From: Chloroflexota bacterium
GTDB taxonomy: Archaea; Iainarchaeota; Iainarchaeia; Iainarchaeales; GCA-2688035
Direction: 5' to 3'
DNA: 9,169 nt
Assembly: GCA_030634785.1 (NCBI GenBank)
Contig: DAOWAC010000030.1
Location: 1 to 9,169, forward strand
The notes beneath the pieces are model-generated. The model did not search any database and had not been told where the DNA came from. It saw only the letters and a list, made by a program, of their open reading frames with translations. A program made the translations under genes and the position numbers. Shown piece after piece: positions 5,750-9,169 of this stretch (position 1 is the stretch's first letter; every line of letters begins with the position of its first letter).

Positions 5750-5888
5750 TTCTCCCCCAACCAAAAGAACTTGTAATTGCTTGTTTTTTTAATCTTTTTG
5801 GACAAAACCTAAGCAATCCAAAAGCTTATTAAGAATTACTTGGGGTAAAAATAGTTTAGAGACTGCTTTTTTGCAGTGGCTTTTTTTG
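5750..5888. promoter_or_regulatory. Divergent promoter region between coiled-coil and thioredoxin genes
   Basis: This 139-base gap between divergent genes must hold two promoters. On the minus strand a GGGGGAG block (5752-5758) precedes the ATG at 5749, with an A-rich candidate TATA (GATTAAAAAAAC) near 5784-5795. On the plus strand AGTTTAGAGA (about 5853-5862) lies roughly 27-35 bases before the GTG at 5889 and could be a weak TATA box. No larger inverted repeat or RNA structure is evident. Confidence 0.4.
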
Positions 5889-7196
5889 GTGAAAAATTTG
5901 GTTGAAGAAAAAAAAGAGAATAAAAAAACCAATACTGGTGAAAAAAAAGCAGATATTGAAGTGAAAAAAGCAGAAGAATCTGTAGAAAAATCAAGTGTTG
6001 GAAAAAATAAAACCGAGGTATGTGCAAAAAAAGTGGTTGTTGAAAAAAAAGATTCTTTAGCATTTTTTAAGAAAAATCCATGGCTTATTGCAGGCATCGC
6101 ATGCATTGCAATTATTGCCGTTCTAGTAGTATCTCTTGCAACACCTGAAACAGCAGACCTTGACGATTTTCATGGAGCTGGAAGTGGTGTTGAAAGCATT
6201 GTAAAAATGATTATAGTTTCAAGTGATAGATGTGTTGGGTGCGAGGAAGCAAATTCTTTTGAGGTTCTTTTCAGTGCAGAAGGAATAAAATATGAAACTC
6301 AAACAATTGAAGAAAGTACTGCTGAAGGACAGGAGCTTATTCAGTCACTTGGAATAAAAAAATTACCAGCATATATAATTGAAGAAAAAAGCATTGGACC
6401 AGACGCAGTTGTTACAACAAGCGAAGGCGAAAAAATATCACTTAAAGAAGTTCTTCAAATTTATGCAATGCAGGGCAAAGGAACATATGGTGAAGGAATT
6501 TTTGTATTTCCTGAAATGGATTTGGATGGATTTGTCCGACCAAAGGTTCTTTTAGGAGAAGCTTGTGGTAATGCCGAGAATATAAACATACAAGTTTTTG
6601 CAGACCCCTATGATCCAAACAGTATTACAAGAACTATGGACATTCAAAATTTTGTAAAAATACTTGAAAAAGATGTTAACGTTTCTTTTAGATACAATTA
6701 TTTGCCTACTTATAGCAGAATTTTAGAAGAATGGTATTTGTACAACACTGGCGGAAGTCAGATGACAGTAAGAGACAATATTGAAGGTGCAGCAAAATAT
6801 TTGGTTTGTGCAAATGAAGCATTTGGATTTGAAAAGTTCAGCAATTTGCAACAGGAAATGTATGCATTATACTGTGATTTAAATTCTGAAAATATGGAAT
6901 TTTTTGGAGCTGAACAGCTTTCAAAATGCAGAGACAGTAACCATTATCAGGCGTTTATTACAGGAGAAGAAATGAATGACTTGACAAGAAAGGCAATGAT
7001 TTATGACGGCATAATACTCAGCGAATGCCTTTACACTGTTGAAGATGGATTTTTTACCAACAGTATTGAACTTGCAGATACCGTCGGAGTTAATATTACT
7101 CCAACTGTTTTGATAAACTGCCAGTATGAAGTGCCTGTAGAACATATGGGTACAGCTGTTTGTGAAATAAATAAGGACCTTCCTTTTTGTAGTTAG
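5889..7196 (+). CDS. Membrane-anchored tandem thioredoxin-fold protein, second domain without CXXC
   Basis: Using the GTG at 5889 (435 residues; a TTG at 5871 is also in frame), a highly charged Lys/Glu-rich cytoplasmic tail (1-58) precedes one membrane helix (65-84). Outside, domain 1 is thioredoxin-like: MIIVSSDRCVGCEEANSF with redox Cys115 and Cys118, and a cis-Pro in KKLPAYII (Pro160). Domain 2 (about 230-435) resembles a DsbA-like fold, with IQVFADPYDPNSITR (234-248) where DPxCPxC is expected, and a cis-Pro in VNITPTVLINC (Pro405). The active-site cysteines of domain 2 are absent, but eight other cysteines remain in this half, perhaps paired in disulfides. The protein likely acts in disulfide exchange at the cell surface. 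It is followed by the HemK2 gene after 22 bases, perhaps on one transcript, though the functions seem unrelated. Confidence 0.8.
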   Translation: MKNLVEEKKENKKTNTGEKKADIEVKKAEESVEKSSVGKNKTEVCAKKVVVEKKDSLAFFKKNPWLIAGIACIAIIAVLVVSLATPETADLDDFHGAGSGVESIVKMIIVSSDRCVGCEEANSFEVLFSAEGIKYETQTIEESTAEGQELIQSLGIKKLPAYIIEEKSIGPDAVVTTSEGEKISLKEVLQIYAMQGKGTYGEGIFVFPEMDLDGFVRPKVLLGEACGNAENINIQVFADPYDPNSITRTMDIQNFVKILEKDVNVSFRYNYLPTYSRILEEWYLYNTGGSQMTVRDNIEGAAKYLVCANEAFGFEKFSNLQQEMYALYCDLNSENMEFFGAEQLSKCRDSNHYQAFITGEEMNDLTRKAMIYDGIILSECLYTVEDGFFTNSIELADTVGVNITPTVLINCQYEVPVEHMGTAVCEINKDLPFCS

Positions 7197-7210
7197 GTTT
7201 GAAAAAGGCG

Positions 7211-7218
7211 TTTTTTTT
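7211..7218 (+). promoter_or_regulatory. Eight-T tract abutting the HemK2 start
   Basis: Eight consecutive T residues lie between the stop of the thioredoxin gene (7196) and directly before the ATG at 7219. Poly-T is the main archaeal termination signal, so this could end or weaken the upstream transcript; it equally may be plain AT-rich spacer. GAAAAAGG upstream (7201-7208) is a weak SD candidate. Confidence 0.3.
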
Positions 7219-7812
7219 ATGCCATCTATTTTTTTTAAAGAATCAAAACTTTTTGTTCTTCCAAAAGTTTATGAACCAAGTGATGACAGTTTTCTTTTGG
7301 CAGAAAATGTTAAAGTAAAAGAAAAAGAAAGCGTGTTTGATTTAGGAACAGGTTCTGGCATTCAGGGAATAAATGCTGCAATGCAGAAAGCTGAAAAGGT
7401 TGTAAGTACCGATGTTAATGAAACTGCTTTGTTGAATGCAGAAAAAAATGCAAAAGCACTTGGATTTGAGAAGATATTTGAATTCAGAAAAGGAAACCTT
7501 TTTGACTGTTTAAAAAAAGAAGAAAAGTTTGATGTGATTGTTTTTAATCCACCGTATGTGATTTCTGAAGAAAAAAAATACAAAGATCTTGACGGAGGAG
7601 TTAGGGGAAGAGAGGTTTTGGATGAGTTTTTGAAGGGTTTTGCAAAACATTTGAAAAAAGGCGGAAAATGCTTTTTTCTGCAAACAAGCCTTAATGGAGA
7701 AGAAGAAAGTGTTAAACTTTTAGAAGAACAGGGCTTTGAAGCAAAGGTAGTAGCAAGAAAAAGGCTGTTTTTTGAAGAACTTCTTGTTTTTAGAGTCTTA
7801 AAAGCCATTTAA
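7219..7812 (+). CDS. HemK2/Mtq2-type N5-glutamine methyltransferase of release factor aRF1
   Basis: This 197-residue class I SAM-dependent methyltransferase has the HemK2/Mtq2 signature VYEPSDDSFLLAE (17-29). Motif I, SVFDLGTGSGIQGINAA (38-54), binds SAM. An acidic residue follows in VSTDVNE (Asp65), and the catalytic NPPY tetrad is at 110-113. It lacks the N-terminal helical domain of bacterial PrmC, as expected for the eukaryotic/archaeal form, and the length fits that family (about 200). The known role is methylation of the Gln in the GGQ motif of release factor aRF1, usually with the small zinc protein Trm112 as partner; Trm112 is not in this window. The ATG has no strong SD and is preceded by T8. 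The TATA box of the next gene lies within its last codons. Confidence 0.88.
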   Translation: MPSIFFKESKLFVLPKVYEPSDDSFLLAENVKVKEKESVFDLGTGSGIQGINAAMQKAEKVVSTDVNETALLNAEKNAKALGFEKIFEFRKGNLFDCLKKEEKFDVIVFNPPYVISEEKKYKDLDGGVRGREVLDEFLKGFAKHLKKGGKCFFLQTSLNGEEESVKLLEEQGFEAKVVARKRLFFEELLVFRVLKAI

Positions 7813-7815
7813 ATA
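7808..7815 (+). promoter_or_regulatory. TATA box for the DRG-like GTPase gene
   Basis: TTTAAATA overlaps the end of the methyltransferase gene and is centred about 37 bases before the ATG at 7849; a second AT-rich block, TTTTAATTTG (7818-7827), is about 27 bases before it. Either gives a leaderless or short-leader transcript. Confidence 0.5.
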
Positions 7816-7848
7816 GATTTTAATTTGTTTTCAATCTTAGGTTTTTGT

Positions 7849-8742
7849 ATGCCATCAAATGTTTCGTTTGAATATGAAAACGCAGTAAGTGAATATCAAC
7901 AGGCTGCTTCACCGGAAGCAAAGCTTGCTGCACTTCAAAAAATGAAAAGCATGGCTCCGGGGCACAAAGGCGGAGAAAATTTAAGAAAGGACATTAACAA
8001 AAAGATTGCAGGATTAAAAAAAGATATTGATAAGAGAAAAAAGATTGAGAAAAAAAAAGGAAGCAGAGAAAGTATTGCTGTAAGAAAGGAAGGAATTGGC
8101 CAGATTGTTTTAATTGGATTGCCAAATTCCGGAAAAAGTACTTTGTTAAATTTTATTACAGGAGTTGGAACAACTGTAGCACCTTATCCTTTTAGTACAA
8201 AAAAGCCAGTTGTTGGAATGATGGATTATTTTGGTGGCAAGGTACAACTTGTTGAATTGCCTGCAATAGTTGAAGGAAGCAGTGATGGAAAGGCTGACGG
8301 ACCACAGGTTCTTTCAATTGCAAGAAATTCAGATGCTATTATTTTGGTTGCTTCTGACAAAAATCAGGAAAAGGTTCTTGTAGAAGAATTGAATAAGAGT
8401 GGAATTTGTCTTAATAAAAAACAAGAAAAAAAGGAACTTAAAAAAAGTTTTACAATTAACGCATTTGAAGAACAGGATTTGGAAAAATTAAGAGAAGAAA
8501 TTTTCAGTCTGCTTGACAAAATACTTATTTATACAAAAAAGCCAGGAAGCAAAGCAGACTATGATATGCCATTTGGTTTGCCATTGCATTCAACTACAAA
8601 AGATGTTGCAAGACATTTGCACAAAGACTTTGAAAAAAAACTCAAGTTTGCAAGGGTTTGGGGCAGCACAAAATTTGAAGGACAAAGAGTTTCAAAAGAT
8701 TACGAACTAAAAAACAAGGACATTGTTGAAATCTTTGCATAA
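7849..8742 (+). CDS. DRG/Obg-like TGS-domain GTPase, shortened, with altered G3 and no NKxD
   Basis: The ATG at 7849 (297 residues) is chosen over the TTG at 7825 because MPSNV follows the TATA-box spacing. An N-terminal lysine-rich helical region (about 1-75) precedes the P-loop GLPNSGKST (90-98), the G2 segment YPFST (113-117), a G3-like VELPAIVEGSSDGKADGPQ (135-153), and a C-terminal TGS domain (about 224-297) with IYTKKPGS, LHKDFEKKLKFARVWG and EGQRVSKDYEL. Order and spacing match archaeal/eukaryotic DRG proteins, which act on ribosomes. Two deviations stand out: canonical DLPG is ELPA here, and after GICLNKK (185-191) the chain jumps directly to a G5-like FTINAF (201-206). About 55-60 residues including NKxD are missing compared with usual DRG length (about 365). 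GTP binding may be weak or of changed specificity. Its stop is 3 bases from a convergent gene. Confidence 0.85.
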   Translation: MPSNVSFEYENAVSEYQQAASPEAKLAALQKMKSMAPGHKGGENLRKDINKKIAGLKKDIDKRKKIEKKKGSRESIAVRKEGIGQIVLIGLPNSGKSTLLNFITGVGTTVAPYPFSTKKPVVGMMDYFGGKVQLVELPAIVEGSSDGKADGPQVLSIARNSDAIILVASDKNQEKVLVEELNKSGICLNKKQEKKELKKSFTINAFEEQDLEKLREEIFSLLDKILIYTKKPGSKADYDMPFGLPLHSTTKDVARHLHKDFEKKLKFARVWGSTKFEGQRVSKDYELKNKDIVEIFA

Positions 8743-8745
8743 AAA

Positions 8746-9168
8746 CTATTTAGATTGCTTTTCTTCAACCGGCTTGTCAAGCTTTTTTGAAGAATCAGAA
8801 GATCGCATTCTTGAAATTATGGCAACAGCAACAAGCAGAATTATTATTCCTGCTATTAGGTAAAGAATTGTTTCCCTGCTTTGAATTTCAACAGCAAAGT
8901 ATTTTTCAATTACGTGAGTTCCTTTAGAGTCTTCAAAAACTATCTGCATTAACAAAGGAACTTTTCCGGTTACTCCAGGGTCTGCTACAAATAAAAATTC
9001 TTTTGCTTCATAACCTTCTCCAGGAGCAAGTGTTGATACATTAACAACGCCTGCATTTGTTTCAAGTCCGTTAAAAACAATTAGTTCTGCTTTTATGTTT
9101 TGAATTGGTTCTGTTCCTATGTTTTTAAGAGAAAAAGAAACTTCTCCTTCGCCGCCTGTGTCAAGAGC
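8746..9168 (-). CDS. C-terminal part of a membrane-anchored Ig-like (CARDB/COG1361-like) surface protein
   Basis: The minus-strand frame is open to the right edge, so the gene begins outside the window; a start at 8955 or nearby would be internal. The visible 140 residues start with a beta-sandwich pattern (FSLKNIGTEPIQNIKAEL, then VSTLAPGEGYEAKEFLF, then KVPLLMQIVFEDSKG) typical of CARDB/COG1361-type Ig-like domains found in archaeal surface and S-layer-related proteins. A single membrane helix follows (ETILYLIAGIIILLVAVAII), then a short charged cytoplasmic tail ending in KQSK. The topology suggests a large extracytoplasmic part anchored at its C-terminus. It is convergent with the GTPase gene, with three bases between the stops. 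Function beyond envelope attachment cannot be stated. Confidence 0.75.
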   Translation of the reverse strand, partial: ALDTGGEGEVSFSLKNIGTEPIQNIKAELIVFNGLETNAGVVNVSTLAPGEGYEAKEFLFVADPGVTGKVPLLMQIVFEDSKGTHVIEKYFAVEIQSRETILYLIAGIIILLVAVAIISRMRSSDSSKKLDKPVEEKQSK

Positions 9169-9169
9169 T

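Noticed and set aside
5750..5888. Possible small RNA or tRNA in the divergent gap
   Set aside because: No cloverleaf, no GC-rich stem and no conserved T-loop sequence seen.
7362..7808. 148-residue minus-strand ORF opposite the HemK2 gene
   Set aside because: Antisense shadow rich in Ser and Phe; sense strand has SAM-binding and NPPY motifs.
1..9169. CRISPR array, IS element, attachment site or defence system
   Set aside because: No regular spaced repeats, transposase or nuclease-effector motifs, or terminal inverted repeats were found on either strand.

Overview
The window most likely comes from an AT-rich archaeon, and the reduced, compact style suggests a DPANN-type lineage, although the phylum cannot be fixed from this sequence. 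Three things point to Archaea: a HemK2/Mtq2-type release-factor methyltransferase, a DRG-like TGS GTPase, and TTTAAAT-type TATA boxes placed about 25-37 bases before several start codons, as expected for leaderless or nearly leaderless transcripts. Three other genes instead have Shine-Dalgarno-like sequences, so both initiation modes appear.

Left part (1-2071): the tail of an unidentified coiled-coil protein ends at a hairpin/T-tract terminator. A membrane-anchored winged-helix regulator lies on the minus strand and is divergent from a two-gene, strongly SD-led operon (a secreted or anchored His-rich protein plus a DUF4405-like cytochrome b561-type membrane protein). Behind this sits a decayed fragment of a CPA2 (Kef/NapA-type) Na+/H+ antiporter with its own hairpin. 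This part looks the most accessory.

Middle part (2072-5749): a four-helix membrane protein with an HEVMH motif; a free-standing six-hairpin glycosidase-like protein; an RNase HIII-like enzyme with a TBP-like N-terminal domain but an HII-like active site; a rhomboid protease overlapping it, which carries a large insertion in the loop that caps the active site; and, convergent with these, a single-pass coiled-coil membrane protein.

Right part (5750-9169): a divergent promoter region leads into an anchored tandem-thioredoxin protein whose second domain seems to have lost its CXXC. It is followed by the HemK2 methyltransferase and a shortened DRG-like GTPase that lacks a recognisable NKxD motif and has a changed G3. 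The window closes with the end of a convergent, membrane-anchored Ig-like surface protein.

Taken together the window mixes informational genes (RNase H, release-factor methylation, DRG GTPase) with many envelope proteins (redox, protease, surface). No CRISPR array, IS element, tRNA or rRNA was seen. The most interesting items are variants of known families with altered or missing key elements, rather than one clear new multi-gene system.
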